64,000 nt of DNA from Candidatus Borrarchaeum yapensis (GTDB lineage Archaea; Asgardarchaeota; Sifarchaeia; Borrarchaeales; Borrarchaeaceae), in NCBI GenBank assembly GCA_016840515.1, contig JAEOSF010000017.1, positions 1 through 64,000 on the forward strand, in the 5' to 3' direction. Below the pieces are notes generated by a model that saw nothing but the letters and a program-made list of their open reading frames with translations, was not told where the DNA came from and ran no database searches. Position numbers and translations under genes: made by a program. This document shows, piece by piece, positions 41,154 through 49,826 of the stretch (position 1 is the first letter of the stretch; every line of letters starts with the position of its first letter).

Positions 41154-42680
41154 TTATAAAACTATGGAATGGTTGATGTACTTCCACGTTTTATGATAAT
41201 CATCAATCTTTCCGTTTTTGGAAAGACCAGCCCTAAGGTTATCGGACTGTGCGCTTGTCACCGAGCACAAGACATACCTCATTACTACTACTTTTCGCAG
41301 TATTTCGGCAGTCTTGAAGGAGGTTATCCCGCTGTACTTGAACAGGTCGTGGATCTGTGACCATGTACGGTAAGGACTACCCTGTTTCACACGGGGCTCG
41401 ATAAACTCCCCGATGTGTGAGAGCACCCAATCATACACGACTGGAATTGCTTCCTTGAAACCCAGACCTCTTCGAGCTATTACATAACTTGATAAGTGAT
41501 GGACTGACAAATTATGTAATCCTGAATACTTGTATTTCCCTATAAGGGAGGTATATCCCGGAAATACCTTTCGTAAGGAGACACCGCGCTTTTTGCACTT
41601 TCTCTCAAGTAATTGCAAGGCGGTGGTCTTCAAATTGCTTAATTTTCGATTGCGTTTCTTTGTATAGGAAAACTCTTGGTCAAATTGTAAATCTTCAACC
41701 ACAATACCTTTACCTTTATTAATGCAATAATTGACAACTTTATCCATTTTATAGGAGATATAATCGTTACGTTTGTCGGTTCGATAGCTGTGCAGGTTGC
41801 CAAACGAGATGCTATGATAGGAGAGTAAGTTGCCGATGTTGTCCACGTTGGTTAACGCGACAAAGTTATAATTAAAATCTAAGCCGATAGCACCATGTTG
41901 GTAGCCGTAACGTTGTGCGGGTTCTGGGAGATCATAAGACACATGGACAAAGTAGCGTACTTCCCCTTTAAAGAGCCTTCTTTTTACGGTTACTGTATAT
42001 TTGTCTGTATTAAGAATCTCCTGAAACCATTTCTCCTGCACATGGTTGACAGATATAGGAATGATCAACCATTTGCGTCCCTTTTGCTTGGAAAAGCTGC
42101 GTATCTTGACGGTTTTATCGGGCAGCACCTTGAGATTCAGGTTTTTTACGCCTTTTTGTTTTTTTCCCACACAACTGAACGAAGAATCCCGTCGTATCTT
42201 GAACTCTTCTCTACTTATTTTACCAAGGATTCGGTTTCTAAATAATTTTTTACCACCAAATACTATTGGTTCAAGCTTTAAAGTGTGAAATTTCGCCATT
42301 ATCGAGGATCTACGGTCGTATAAGCCCTTCAACCGTCGGTCACGTGTGTCTTGCTCCTTTATTTTGCTGATTTTTTTTGTAATAACCTTTATCTTCTGTT
42401 TCATGTATTTGTGTCGTTTTTCCAGCCATGTGTGTTGTGCATCCAGTTTCTGCTTGTTATCGATTAGTATGGTGTTGACATAAGGGTTGTTGTTACACAG
42501 ACTCATCAAACATTGCTGGATAGTTTTATCCTCACCGAAGCGTGCTGTCATGTAGTCATCGCCATGAAACAGCAGATTATAGCCGATACGTTTCACGCGG
42601 TTATAGATGGTGAAGATCTCATGGAGCTTCCCTTCTTGTGCCTCATCGGGATACATCCTGAATTTGACAGTCTGTATCAT
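41154..42680 (-). CDS. TnpB-related transposon protein without zinc ribbon
   Basis: A 508-residue protein of the TnpB-related group seen with IS200/IS605-type elements. The N-terminus (MIQTVKFRMYPDEAQEGKL) is TnpB-like. The RuvC-type Asp is in AIGLDFNYNFVAL (about 268) and the Glu in KGIVVEDLQFDQE (about 333). Then KVFPGYTSLIGKYKYSGL and VIARRGLGFKE (about 371 and 408) replace the CxxC zinc ribbon. It probably acts as an RNA-guided nuclease helping the element persist. A shorter derivative lies at 19671-19993. The element's right end reaches at least 41130, where TTTTATAAATGATTGTAAGG follows the stop. Confidence 0.8.
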   Translation of the reverse strand: MIQTVKFRMYPDEAQEGKLHEIFTIYNRVKRIGYNLLFHGDDYMTARFGEDKTIQQCLMSLCNNNPYVNTILIDNKQKLDAQHTWLEKRHKYMKQKIKVITKKISKIKEQDTRDRRLKGLYDRRSSIMAKFHTLKLEPIVFGGKKLFRNRILGKISREEFKIRRDSSFSCVGKKQKGVKNLNLKVLPDKTVKIRSFSKQKGRKWLIIPISVNHVQEKWFQEILNTDKYTVTVKRRLFKGEVRYFVHVSYDLPEPAQRYGYQHGAIGLDFNYNFVALTNVDNIGNLLSYHSISFGNLHSYRTDKRNDYISYKMDKVVNYCINKGKGIVVEDLQFDQEFSYTKKRNRKLSNLKTTALQLLERKCKKRGVSLRKVFPGYTSLIGKYKYSGLHNLSVHHLSSYVIARRGLGFKEAIPVVYDWVLSHIGEFIEPRVKQGSPYRTWSQIHDLFKYSGITSFKTAEILRKVVVMRYVLCSVTSAQSDNLRAGLSKNGKIDDYHKTWKYINHSIVL

Positions 42681-42975
42681 GGTGGTCGACTGCTCCTATA
42701 TACCTTACAGTGAGGTTCATTAATAAACTCCACATTTTTAAGAATAGCGCGTAATATAGTGTGCCCTGAGCACACCGCTCGTGAGTACCAGAATAAGTTA
42801 TCGGGAGACTTGATAAATGGAGACGTTATGAAGATAGCGCTGAAGGTGTCCAAGGAATGAGATGTCCAGCCAATGTATATTAATTTCATTCAGTATTAGA
42901 GTTCGAGGGAAGGATTCCGAGTGATCCGCTTACAGCCCTTAACCAACCCCTCTTTCCAGATGCGAGTTTCAAAAC
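42681..42975. other. 5' flank of the TnpB-related gene, structured
   Basis: A 295-bp region richer in G+C than the adjacent genes. It contains TGTGC-CCTGA-GCACA (42759-42773), a short hairpin. It probably holds the left part of the transposon. The left boundary could not be fixed. No ORF is supported. Confidence 0.35.
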
Positions 42976-43410
42976 TCAATACAGTGTGAGATAGACGAAG
43001 ATTCCGCTAATCACTATAAAATACCACAATAATAGTAGTATTATTCCTAATGTCTGATGTATATGTCGCTGTCTAGGTGGAAGAACCATGACCGGGCTAT
43101 CTTTTGCCCTCCAAATAAACCCAAGAATGATATTAATTGCAGCTAATATCACAACCAAAGACGCAATTGTAGCATGTGCGATTGTTGGCGCCGCCTTGGC
43201 TATGGAAAGCAAAATAGAGAAACTAATGACCATTAACGCAACACCAAATACAATGTGAACCACAAAAGAACTTAGCATTATCCAATGATGTCTCGTACCT
43301 CGATGTTTTCGTGCACAAATGAAACCCAGAGTCAAAAGAATTGCTAAAATAACTTCTACAATCAAGATTGCATCAGAAATTAATGGTGCTCCTGGCCTAA
43401 TAATAACCAT
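42976..43410 (-). CDS. Four-span membrane protein, DUF420-like
   Basis: A 144-residue integral membrane protein with four helices (AILIVEVILAILLTLGFI, IMLSSFVVHIVFGVALMVI, HATIASLVVILAAINIILGF and LGIILLLLWYFIVISGIFVY). Conserved His residues flank the helices (RGTRHHW, VVHIV, RHIHQTLG), the pattern of DUF420 and cytochrome b561-like small proteins. Heme binding is possible but not shown. TTAATTGATGGAGG precedes the start. Its role with the nearby flavoprotein is unknown. Confidence 0.6.
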   Translation of the reverse strand: MVIIRPGAPLISDAILIVEVILAILLTLGFICARKHRGTRHHWIMLSSFVVHIVFGVALMVISFSILLSIAKAAPTIAHATIASLVVILAAINIILGFIWRAKDSPVMVLPPRQRHIHQTLGIILLLLWYFIVISGIFVYLTLY

Positions 43411-43455
43411 ATTTTTCCTCCATCAATTATTAAAGTCCTTTTTATGATTGTTCGG

Positions 43456-44025
43456 TTATAAAAAACGATCTAAAGTGGCACTTTTACTAATGATACTACG
43501 TATGTCTTCTGGTTTCTTCAATACAATGATACCTTGCATTTGACGAAGTTTCTCTACGTTATTAACATCAACTTGTCTCATTGTGAGCTTTAATTCTTTA
43601 CCAGAAGGTAATACAGTGACAGTAGTACCGAATTCTTGGTCCACAGGCAAGATATAAACAGGACATCCTCCTTTGATTCCTTGGCTCAAAGAGTTTGTAA
43701 TCAAAGTATCTGCAATACCATTTACTATTTTAGCGGTGGTATTTGCTGATGAAGGTGCAATGAGAAAGAACTCGAATTTTCGTAGTTGTAATGAAGCAGC
43801 TAAGAATGGAGTATTTGCATCCTTCTCAACCATTACTTTTCCAATGGTTTCTAAGTCTTCCCAGAATTTATACATGTCAACAACAGTCTTACCTGCTTTG
43901 CTCAAAAAGATTTTAACTTGAATTTTTTTGTCTTTTATTAGTTCTTTCATTATTTCTACTAATTCTGGAAGCATATCTCCAGCGCCCGTTATTCCCCATG
44001 CGATTCTTAAGTTCTTTTGCGACAT
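43456..44025 (-). CDS. afpA: Archaeoflavoprotein AfpA-like
   Basis: A 189-residue flavoprotein of the UbiX/HFCD superfamily. The FMN-binding start is AWGITGAGDMLPELVEIMKEL (spread over about 9-29), with FLSKAGKTVVDMY (about 39) and LIAPSSANTTAKIVNGIADTL (about 88-108). The PVDQ segment follows. Archaeal AfpA accepts electrons from ferredoxin in Archaeoglobus. It is divergent from the sulfur relay operon that starts at 44252 and may share regulation with it. Confidence 0.8.
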   Translation of the reverse strand: MSQKNLRIAWGITGAGDMLPELVEIMKELIKDKKIQVKIFLSKAGKTVVDMYKFWEDLETIGKVMVEKDANTPFLAASLQLRKFEFFLIAPSSANTTAKIVNGIADTLITNSLSQGIKGGCPVYILPVDQEFGTTVTVLPSGKELKLTMRQVDVNNVEKLRQMQGIIVLKKPEDIRSIISKSATLDRFL

Positions 44026-44170
44026 AAGTCTACCTCACTTATCTCAAACTTGAAGTAACATTATGGCAATATCTCTATAAGAATCTAATTGTTCTCAAAT
44101 ATCTCTTGTAAAAATTTAGATCGAGCAAAATTATCTTCACAGTTTACCCGTTTTATCTGATTTAGAACCC

Positions 44171-44179
44171 TATAAATTT
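44171..44179 (+). promoter_or_regulatory. TATA box of the sulfur relay operon
   Basis: TATAAATTT about 80 bp before tusA predicts a transcript start near 44200, with the five following genes in close succession on the same strand. Confidence 0.45.
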
Positions 44180-44251
44180 AAATTCAATTTTTGCACATAT
44201 CGAATAAATTATAATAATAAATAATGAAAGATCAGTACGGAGACTATGACA

Positions 44252-44497
44252 ATGTCAACTGATAAAAAAGCAGACAAGGTTTTGGATTGTCGTGGAATGC
44301 TTTGCCCAGAGCCAGTCTTAGAAACGAAGAAAAACATTAAAAGTCTAGAAATTGGGCAAGTCCTAGAAGTTTTAGCTGATGACAGGGGCTCTGTAGAAGA
44401 TATTCCACGATGGGCCAAAAGAACGAAACAAGAGTTTCTAGGTTATGAAGAGACAGATGAGGGCCACTATAGTTTCCGAATTAAACGAATTAAGTAG
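44252..44497 (+). CDS. tusA: TusA-family sulfur carrier protein
   Basis: An 81-residue sulfurtransferase carrier. The hallmark LDCRGMLCPEPVLETKKNIK (spread over about 10-29) contains the persulfide-bearing Cys in CPEP. The rest follows the family (VLEVLADDRGSVEDIPRWAK). It starts an operon with four DsrE-superfamily genes; the stop is 11 nt from the next start. Sulfur is probably passed from TusA to the DsrE-type partners, for tRNA thiolation or for sulfur metabolism. ATG 44252 is 9 nt after GGAG; ATG 44246 is equally in frame. Confidence 0.92.
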   Translation: MSTDKKADKVLDCRGMLCPEPVLETKKNIKSLEIGQVLEVLADDRGSVEDIPRWAKRTKQEFLGYEETDEGHYSFRIKRIK

Positions 44498-44508
44498 GAG
44501 GAATTAAT

Positions 44509-44865
44509 ATGGCTAAGAAAATCGCTATCATTGTATCAGGAGATACCCCAGATAAGGCGTACCCCGCGTTTATTCTAGCAACGACGGCGGCGGCGAGTGA
44601 TATGGAATGCCATCTGTACTTCACTATGATGGGATTGAATGTCATCAAGAAAGGATTCGCTGACAATATAACTATGCCTGGTGCTCCACCGCTAATTGGT
44701 CTGATCAATCGTGCAAGAGAAATGGGCGTTTATATGTACGGGTGCACAGTAAGTATGCCTATGCTACAAGTCACAGAAGATGACTTTATAGAAGGCGTGA
44801 CATGTGTTGGAGCAGCCACATATTTGGATATAGCTGCAGATTGTGACATCAACCTTTATGTTTAA
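44509..44865 (+). CDS. DsrE2-like sulfur relay protein
   Basis: A 118-residue DsrE-superfamily protein of the DsrE2 branch. It has KIAIIVSGDTPDKAYPAFIL at the start, a conserved Cys in MYGCTVSMPML (about 78) and the GAATYLDIA helix (about 104). DsrE2 proteins exchange sulfur with TusA. TAGGAGG is 7 nt before the ATG. Predicted soluble here, with no membrane span. Confidence 0.85.
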   Translation: MAKKIAIIVSGDTPDKAYPAFILATTAAASDMECHLYFTMMGLNVIKKGFADNITMPGAPPLIGLINRAREMGVYMYGCTVSMPMLQVTEDDFIEGVTCVGAATYLDIAADCDINLYV

Positions 44866-44910
44866 AAATAAAACACTCTTTTCTTTTTTTTGAATTTGAA
44901 GGTGATTCTT

Positions 44911-45279
44911 ATGGGTACTTTGTCGATTCTTCTTACAACTGGTCCGTACACTTCGCAGAACACCGACACAGTAATAGAGATAACTAAGGCTGCAGTAAAA
45001 AGGGGACACGAAGTCATGGGTATCTATCTATTTATGGACGGTGTTTTAAATACCAATAAGGATATAGATAGTTTATCAGATGAGGAAAGAAATATTGCAA
45101 GGCTTCTGGAGGAGTTAACTGCAATGGGCGTAAAGATCTTTTCATGCCCGGTATGCTGTAGTTATCGGGGGATCAAGGATGAAAAATTACTTATCGAGGG
45201 CGCTACGTTCGATGGATTGGGCGGACTTAGTGAATTAGTGCTAGATTCTGACAAATTTATTGTTTTCAGCGGATATTAA
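44911..45279 (+). CDS. DsrE-family sulfur relay protein
   Basis: A 122-residue DsrE-like protein: LSILLTTGPYTSQNTDTVIE at the N-terminus, GIYLFMDGVLNTN (about 37), and a Cys cluster FSCPVCCSYRG (about 77) that carries the reactive sulfur in this family. ATG 44911 has AAGGTGAT at the right distance; the open frame upstream is not conserved. It is the third gene of the operon. Confidence 0.83.
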   Translation: MGTLSILLTTGPYTSQNTDTVIEITKAAVKRGHEVMGIYLFMDGVLNTNKDIDSLSDEERNIARLLEELTAMGVKIFSCPVCCSYRGIKDEKLLIEGATFDGLGGLSELVLDSDKFIVFSGY

Positions 45280-45297
45280 GGTTTATGAGGAGATAAA

Positions 45298-45660
45298 ATG
45301 CCAGAAAGTGTTGTGATCATTTTCCGACAGCCTCCATATGGTACTGTCTTCAATGCAGAAGGTTTCAGAGTTTGCACAGGTTTAACGGCACTTGATGTTG
45401 AGACACACGCTGTTTTTATGGACGACAGTTGCTTCACTCTGTTAAAAGGACAGGAACCTGAGGGAATCCATATGGGTGATTTAAGCAAAGCAATCTCACC
45501 AATGATCGAATTCGAAGTGAGTGTCTATGTAGTCAAAGAATCATTAGAAGAACGAGGCATTAAGGAAGAAGAACTTATTGAGAACGATGAAATTAAATTT
45601 ATTTCGAAGACAGAATTAAGCAAACTAATCACAGAAGCAGACGTCACGTTTACGATTTAA
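45298..45660 (+). CDS. DsrF/TusC-like sulfur relay protein
   Basis: A 120-residue DsrEF-type protein: VVIIFRQPPYGTVFNAEGFR near the start, CTGLTALDVETHAVFMDDS (about 26), then CFTLLKGQEP. It matches the DsrF/TusC branch, which forms a complex with DsrE- and DsrH-type partners. AGGAGATAAA precedes ATG 45298 and the gap to the previous gene is 18 nt. Confidence 0.8.
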   Translation: MPESVVIIFRQPPYGTVFNAEGFRVCTGLTALDVETHAVFMDDSCFTLLKGQEPEGIHMGDLSKAISPMIEFEVSVYVVKESLEERGIKEEELIENDEIKFISKTELSKLITEADVTFTI

Positions 45661-45684
45661 GATAAGTGTTAGGTGGAAAATAAG

Positions 45685-46014
45685 ATGTCAAGTTTATTAT
45701 ATATTGTAAGAAGATCACCATTCATGTATTCTGATCTTGAACGCGCTGCTGAATTGGCGTCTATGCAAAAAGAGGCAGGAAATGAAGTAGGAATAGTCTT
45801 AATGCAAGATTCTGTGTTGATCACTACTAAAAAATCCGAAAAATCGAAAATGTTGGAAGAGATAATGGCCAATGGAATAGACGTTTATGTCATAGATGCA
45901 GACTGCAAAGCCAGAGGCATCAGTGACGTGGTTCTTGAAGGGGTCAACAAAGTAGGATACGAAAAGTTCATAGATTTAGTTATGGAAAATTATGAAAAAA
46001 CTGTTTCTTTCTAA
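45685..46014 (+). CDS. DsrH/TusB-like sulfur relay protein
   Basis: A 109-residue protein: MSSLLYIVRRSPFMYSDLER, GIVLMQDSVLITTKK (about 39), VYVIDADCKARGISD (about 74) with the single Cys of DsrH. AGGTGG lies before ATG 45685. This completes a TusA-DsrE2-DsrE-DsrF-DsrH-like set. The last 23 bp overlap an upstream extension of the next frame, which I do not accept as coding. Confidence 0.8.
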   Translation: MSSLLYIVRRSPFMYSDLERAAELASMQKEAGNEVGIVLMQDSVLITTKKSEKSKMLEEIMANGIDVYVIDADCKARGISDVVLEGVNKVGYEKFIDLVMENYEKTVSF

Positions 46015-46069
46015 GAAACGTTATTTTTTTTGCAACAGAAGAAGTTTCTTCAATAGGGTTCGGGTTTTA

Positions 46070-46732
46070 ATGAGTAAACAAAATCTATTACTTAGACTTG
46101 AGAATAGGTTTGTCGATAAATTTCAAATTAAAATAAAAGACCTATCTAAAGGACGTTTTGTTGAAGAGACTAATTTTAAAATTTATTTGAAGAACACAAA
46201 AGGTATGCTAACAACAAATCCAATAATGCACGGGAAATATTTCTCTGGAAGAGAAAAGTTCTATTTACCGTGGATAGAAGTTTATTTTGTAGATAAGATC
46301 AAATTTGAGTCAGATGAAGAATTGCTCTCTTATGGAACTCTTGAAAAACTCTTCAAAGAACTCTCCAATCTTCTCCCTCCAGGCGGAAAACTGATGGTAC
46401 CTTATATCTACCATGAATTTACTGAAGCCGCCTTAAGAAAAGGGGCGCCCCCTGCAACCACCTTAATAGGCTATCTGTTGTGGCGTGTAGGATGTACATG
46501 GTTTAAAGACTGGTATTTTAGTGAAGGGGCGTGGGAAGGCGACGTTAAACTCCAAGGGAACATGCCTTTTGATGAGGAGCATTGGAAGAAGAACGTGAAT
46601 GAGATTTACAAAGAAATTAAACATTTCTTAGCAACAAATGAAGTCGATAATGAAATCATGATCGACTGTAAATATCGTGCCAAACTAATTTTAGAAGATA
46701 TAAAAACACAAATCTCAGATATTTCTCTTTAA
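46070..46732 (+). CDS. DUF1122 family protein
   Basis: A 220-residue archaeal conserved protein. The core LLPPGGKLMVPYIYHEFTEA (about 102) followed by GAPPATTLIGYLLWRVG and TWFKDWYFSEGAWEGDVKLQ matches my memory of DUF1122, whose function is unknown. The N-terminal part is rich in beta strands. ATG 46070 is preferred; the frame is open to 45992 inside the preceding gene. It is 28 nt before the aminotransferase start, hinting at co-transcription. Confidence 0.7.
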   Translation: MSKQNLLLRLENRFVDKFQIKIKDLSKGRFVEETNFKIYLKNTKGMLTTNPIMHGKYFSGREKFYLPWIEVYFVDKIKFESDEELLSYGTLEKLFKELSNLLPPGGKLMVPYIYHEFTEAALRKGAPPATTLIGYLLWRVGCTWFKDWYFSEGAWEGDVKLQGNMPFDEEHWKKNVNEIYKEIKHFLATNEVDNEIMIDCKYRAKLILEDIKTQISDISL

Positions 46733-46759
46733 GATCTACATTTGTTAGTTATTTAATGG

Positions 46760-47932
46760 GTGCTTAGTTTGAAATTTAGTATGACACAAAGGGCATCTGC
46801 TATCAAGTATGCTATCCGAGATTTAGTGGTTCTTGCAAAGGAAGAAGAACGTAAAGGGAAAAAAATCCTTTATTTAAACATAGGTGATCCCATAAAGTGG
46901 GATTTTATGCCTCCGAAGTCGATTCAAGAAGGATTAAAGAAATATGCTCAATCTGGAGAGTATGCTGATTCTCAAGGTGTGTTAGAATTACGTGAAGAAG
47001 TAGCTAAATGGGAAACTGAAAAGAAATCTCCGATAACGCCAGAGAATGTTATAATAGGAAATGGTGTAAGCGAAGGTATTAGTTTTCTTTTTGGAGGGTT
47101 TATCAATGAAGGGGATGAAGTCCTGTTACCTAATCCTAGTTACCCTCCCTATATCGCATATTCTAATTTTTACCGATCAAAACCTGTTTTATTTCGATGT
47201 GAAGAGGAAAATGACTGGCAACCTGACATAGAAGATCTCAAAGAAAAGATTTCTCCTAAGACAAATTTACTTGTTCTGATTAATCCTAACAACCCGACTG
47301 GTGCCGTATATGAAAAAGAAACTCTAAAAGCTATTCGAGACCTTGCTTATGATCACAACTTGTTAGTGTTAAGTGATGAAACGTATGATAAAATAGTTTT
47401 TGACAGATCTATGACTGCTTTCGCAGAAGTGGCAGAAGATATGCCCTTCATTTCGATGAATAGTTTTAGCAAAGTTTTTCTGGTGCCAGGTTATCGAATT
47501 GGATACACCTGCTTTCATCATGATGGAGAATTAGATGATATCAAAGAAGCAATGCTTAAACAAGCCCGAATTCGTCTCTGTTCAAATACACCGGCTCAAA
47601 AAGCCTGCGCATATGCCTTGACACAAAGTAAAGACTTTATTAGTGAAACAATTAGCATATTAAGAAAGCGTCGTGACTTTTGCTATAAGAGATTAAACTC
47701 TATTGAAGGAGTTTCTGTAAGGAAGCCCGAAGGGGCGTTTTACATGTTCCCGAAAATCGAAAACAAGGATGATAAAGAGTGGGTTGTAGATTTATTAAGA
47801 CGAAAAGGAGTTTTAGTAGTTTATGGAAGTGGATTTGGAACGCCAGAACATTTTCGGATCGTTTTCCTTCCATCAATTGGCATATTAGAAGAGGCACTTG
47901 ACAAAATAGAAGAATATGTGACGGAAAAGTGA
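46760..47932 (+). CDS. PLP-dependent class I aminotransferase
   Basis: A 390-residue fold-type I enzyme of the alanine/aspartate aminotransferase group. Motifs: LNIGDPIKWDF (about 36), NGVSEGISFLFGG (about 98), NPNNPTGAVYEKE (about 175, with the PLP-contacting Asn), SDETYDKIVF (about 207) and SMNSFSKVFLVPGYRIGY (about 232-249) with the Schiff-base Lys and phosphate-binding Arg. The C-terminal FRIVFLPS carries the substrate Arg. GTG 46760 is the longest start; TTG 46769 or ATG 46781 are possible. Confidence 0.92.
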   Translation: MLSLKFSMTQRASAIKYAIRDLVVLAKEEERKGKKILYLNIGDPIKWDFMPPKSIQEGLKKYAQSGEYADSQGVLELREEVAKWETEKKSPITPENVIIGNGVSEGISFLFGGFINEGDEVLLPNPSYPPYIAYSNFYRSKPVLFRCEEENDWQPDIEDLKEKISPKTNLLVLINPNNPTGAVYEKETLKAIRDLAYDHNLLVLSDETYDKIVFDRSMTAFAEVAEDMPFISMNSFSKVFLVPGYRIGYTCFHHDGELDDIKEAMLKQARIRLCSNTPAQKACAYALTQSKDFISETISILRKRRDFCYKRLNSIEGVSVRKPEGAFYMFPKIENKDDKEWVVDLLRRKGVLVVYGSGFGTPEHFRIVFLPSIGILEEALDKIEEYVTEK

Positions 47933-48012
47933 TTTAAGACAATTAACAAATAAGAGAATATTTGACTCTGCAAAAATTCTTATTTTAAACGATTCCCCAA
48001 TCCGCAAGGTTT

Positions 48013-48053
48013 ATATTGTTGACTCTACATAATAATATTGATAACTCTACATA
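48013..48053. promoter_or_regulatory. Tandem direct repeats overlapping a TATA box
   Basis: ATATTGnnnACTCTACATA occurs twice with a 22-bp period (48013-48031 and 48035-48053). The first copy overlaps the TATA-like TTTATATTG (48010-48018) upstream of the gene at 48074. A 22-bp period puts both copies on one face of the helix, which suggests cooperative binding by a regulator. Confidence 0.5.
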
Positions 48054-48073
48054 TTTTATGGAGGTAAAATAAT

Positions 48074-48277
48074 ATGAGTATGAAAGACTGGGAAAAGGAC
48101 ATTAAAGAGTTAACCGTTCTTGGCAAAGAATTTTTCGGAAAGACTCAAGATATTGCCGCAAAAATTACAAAGGTACTGGAAAAAGAAGCAGCGAACAGAG
48201 TGAATGAATTCAAGGATATCTTCGATAAATTTATGCAGATTCTACTTAAGACTGAGGTCACAAAAACCGCTGCTTAA
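48074..48277 (+). CDS. 67-residue helical protein, first of a microprotein cluster
   Basis: A soluble, amphipathic helical protein: MSMKDWEKDIKELTVLGKEF, GKTQDIAAKITKVLEKEAAN, then RVNEFKDIFDKFMQILLKTE. No Cys, no membrane span. GGAGG lies 10 nt before the ATG. It is followed 32 nt later by the 57-residue gene. The helices recall phasins or small structural proteins, but no family was recognised. Confidence 0.65.
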   Translation: MSMKDWEKDIKELTVLGKEFFGKTQDIAAKITKVLEKEAANRVNEFKDIFDKFMQILLKTEVTKTAA

Positions 48278-48309
48278 ACCTTTATTTTTTTATTCTAAGA
48301 GGATTTAAA

Positions 48310-48483
48310 ATGTCTGATGAATATCTAAGAAATAAAGTCAAAGAACTTTCTCTTAAATGGAGAGAGAGTAAGGAGCCGCATTATATTCACGAGGCTATCG
48401 ATATCGCAAAACAGATTGAAAATGGAAAGGCTCAATCATTCTTAGAGATATTAAATGCCCTCGCAGCAGCCGTTACTAACTGA
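48310..48483 (+). CDS. 57-residue microprotein, paralog of the gene at 49827
   Basis: ATG 48310 is preceded by AGAGG. The product starts MSDEYLRNKVKELSLKWRES, continues KEPHYIHEAIDIAKQIENGK and ends AQSFLEILNALAAAVTN. It shares MSDE-L--(K)VKELS--W--(T/S)KEP-YI-EAI-IAK-I--G-AQSFL-IL-ALA with the 55-residue protein at 49827, so the frame is under protein-level selection. The pattern suggests a two-helix hairpin with a hydrophobic C-terminus. Function unknown. Confidence 0.75.
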   Translation: MSDEYLRNKVKELSLKWRESKEPHYIHEAIDIAKQIENGKAQSFLEILNALAAAVTN

Positions 48484-48582
48484 ACACTCAAACAAATATT
48501 TGTTTTTTTAATAGAAATTTTTAATCTTTTTTTGATTTTAAAATATTCAAGTTCAAAAAGAAAAAAAAGAGCGGTCTGAGGA

Positions 48583-49530
48583 TTAATTGCTCTTTAGAAA
48601 TTCATAAATATCCGTGTAAACCTTCTTTGCGCTTTTCTCAAGCAATATGTTATGGCCATGTTCGCCGTACATTCTTAAATCATTGTTGTCGCCTTTAAGT
48701 TCCAAGAAAAGGTTCATAGCATCTTGACTAGTAACTATAGCATCAAGCCCACCTTGAATCACTAGAACAGGAATGTCTTCATCGATCTCAGATACCTTAT
48801 CAGCATATATGAGATCAAGAGATTGAAGGACGATTGTCGAACCGAGAACTTCTTGACTGATGATTTCTGTAGCTCTTTCGAGCACTTTATCCTTCACTTG
48901 TCCTTCGGCAAAGAACATCATGGGAATAAGCTCAGGATCACATGGAATAACGGGGTAGTTTTCTGCAGCGAAACGAAATTGCTCCAATAACTCAGGATCA
49001 AGTGCGAACTCGCTGAAAGGAGTTCCAATCAGTATAAGTGAGGAAATCGTGTCTGAACCATACTCGGCAGTGTATATACAACTCACCATGCCACCCAAGG
49101 AGTGTGCAATTAGGTGGACTTTCTCATAGCCTTTCGATTGGATGTCACTTACTACGGCTTTGATATCTTCGACATAGTCATCTTGGGATATCTGACTGTA
49201 CCAAGCATAGTCGCTCTTATATGAGTCACCCGAACCACGTAAATCTAATGCATATGTATCAAATTTCTTGTTTGCGAGGTACTCTTGAATGCTGTACTTG
49301 CTGTCATCCTCGAAATGGTAGAAAAACTTTGTATGCCATCCTCCATGGACCATCAACACGGCGCCCCTCATTTCAACGTCCTCTTTATAGATACGCTGTA
49401 AATTAACAAATACTGTATCATCAACAGATACATCGTAGTTTTCTCTGACAATATCGTTGGACTTTGCTACGACGATAGGGCTGACCATTGTTATGGTAAG
49501 CAAGAATACAAGGATTACACTAAAAACCAT
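48583..49530 (-). CDS. Secreted alpha/beta hydrolase (lysophospholipase-like)
   Basis: A 315-residue serine hydrolase. Residues about 1-22 form a signal peptide or membrane anchor (FSVILVFLLTITMVSPIVVA). The oxyanion region is VLMVHGGWHT (about 59), then LDLRGSGDSYKSDY (about 95), the nucleophile elbow IAHSLGGMVS (about 142, Ser in SxGG), the Asp in IQGGLDAIVTSQDA (about 270) and the His in YGEHGHNIL (about 294). It is somewhat richer in G+C than its neighbours. It lies between the two paralogous microprotein genes, perhaps as an insertion that split them. Confidence 0.85.
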   Translation of the reverse strand: MVFSVILVFLLTITMVSPIVVAKSNDIVRENYDVSVDDTVFVNLQRIYKEDVEMRGAVLMVHGGWHTKFFYHFEDDSKYSIQEYLANKKFDTYALDLRGSGDSYKSDYAWYSQISQDDYVEDIKAVVSDIQSKGYEKVHLIAHSLGGMVSCIYTAEYGSDTISSLILIGTPFSEFALDPELLEQFRFAAENYPVIPCDPELIPMMFFAEGQVKDKVLERATEIISQEVLGSTIVLQSLDLIYADKVSEIDEDIPVLVIQGGLDAIVTSQDAMNLFLELKGDNNDLRMYGEHGHNILLEKSAKKVYTDIYEFLKSN

Positions 49531-49702
49531 AGAGTTTTTTCTACAATTTTTCAGTTAAATCACCACATTTTATTGAGGATTTTTCCTACAATTATGTGAA
49601 CCATAGCAAGCCATGCGGCTAGCTGTGTATGTTTCTCTAAAAAAACGTTATATAAACACCGCATATTCGTATGATAGGTTGTACGTTTTGCTTTCTTCAC
49701 CG

Positions 49703-49718
49703 TTTCTGTAAACAGAAA
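49703..49718. promoter_or_regulatory. Palindrome upstream of the 55-residue gene promoter
   Basis: TTTCTGTAAACAGAAA is a 7+7 bp inverted repeat about 35 bp upstream of the TATA box at 49754-49761. It could bind an activator or repressor of the 49827 gene, or belong to the divergent hydrolase promoter. Confidence 0.35.
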
Positions 49719-49753
49719 GAATAGTTTCACTTACACGCTACTCTCACTGTCGG

Positions 49754-49761
49754 TTTATATA
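49754..49761 (+). promoter_or_regulatory. TATA box for the 55-residue microprotein
   Basis: TTTATATA is followed by about 65 bp of A+T-rich leader before ATG 49827, placing the transcript start near 49785. Confidence 0.5.
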
Positions 49762-49826
49762 TGGGCGTCCGAATTTTTAATTGACAAAACTTAATTTAGT
49801 TGTGGATTACAACCTGAGGATTAAAG

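Noticed and set aside
41130..42680. Reading the TnpB-related gene as Cas12/TnpB with a zinc ribbon
   Set aside because: The CxxC pairs expected between the RuvC-II and RuvC-III segments are absent; it belongs to the zinc-ribbon-less relatives.
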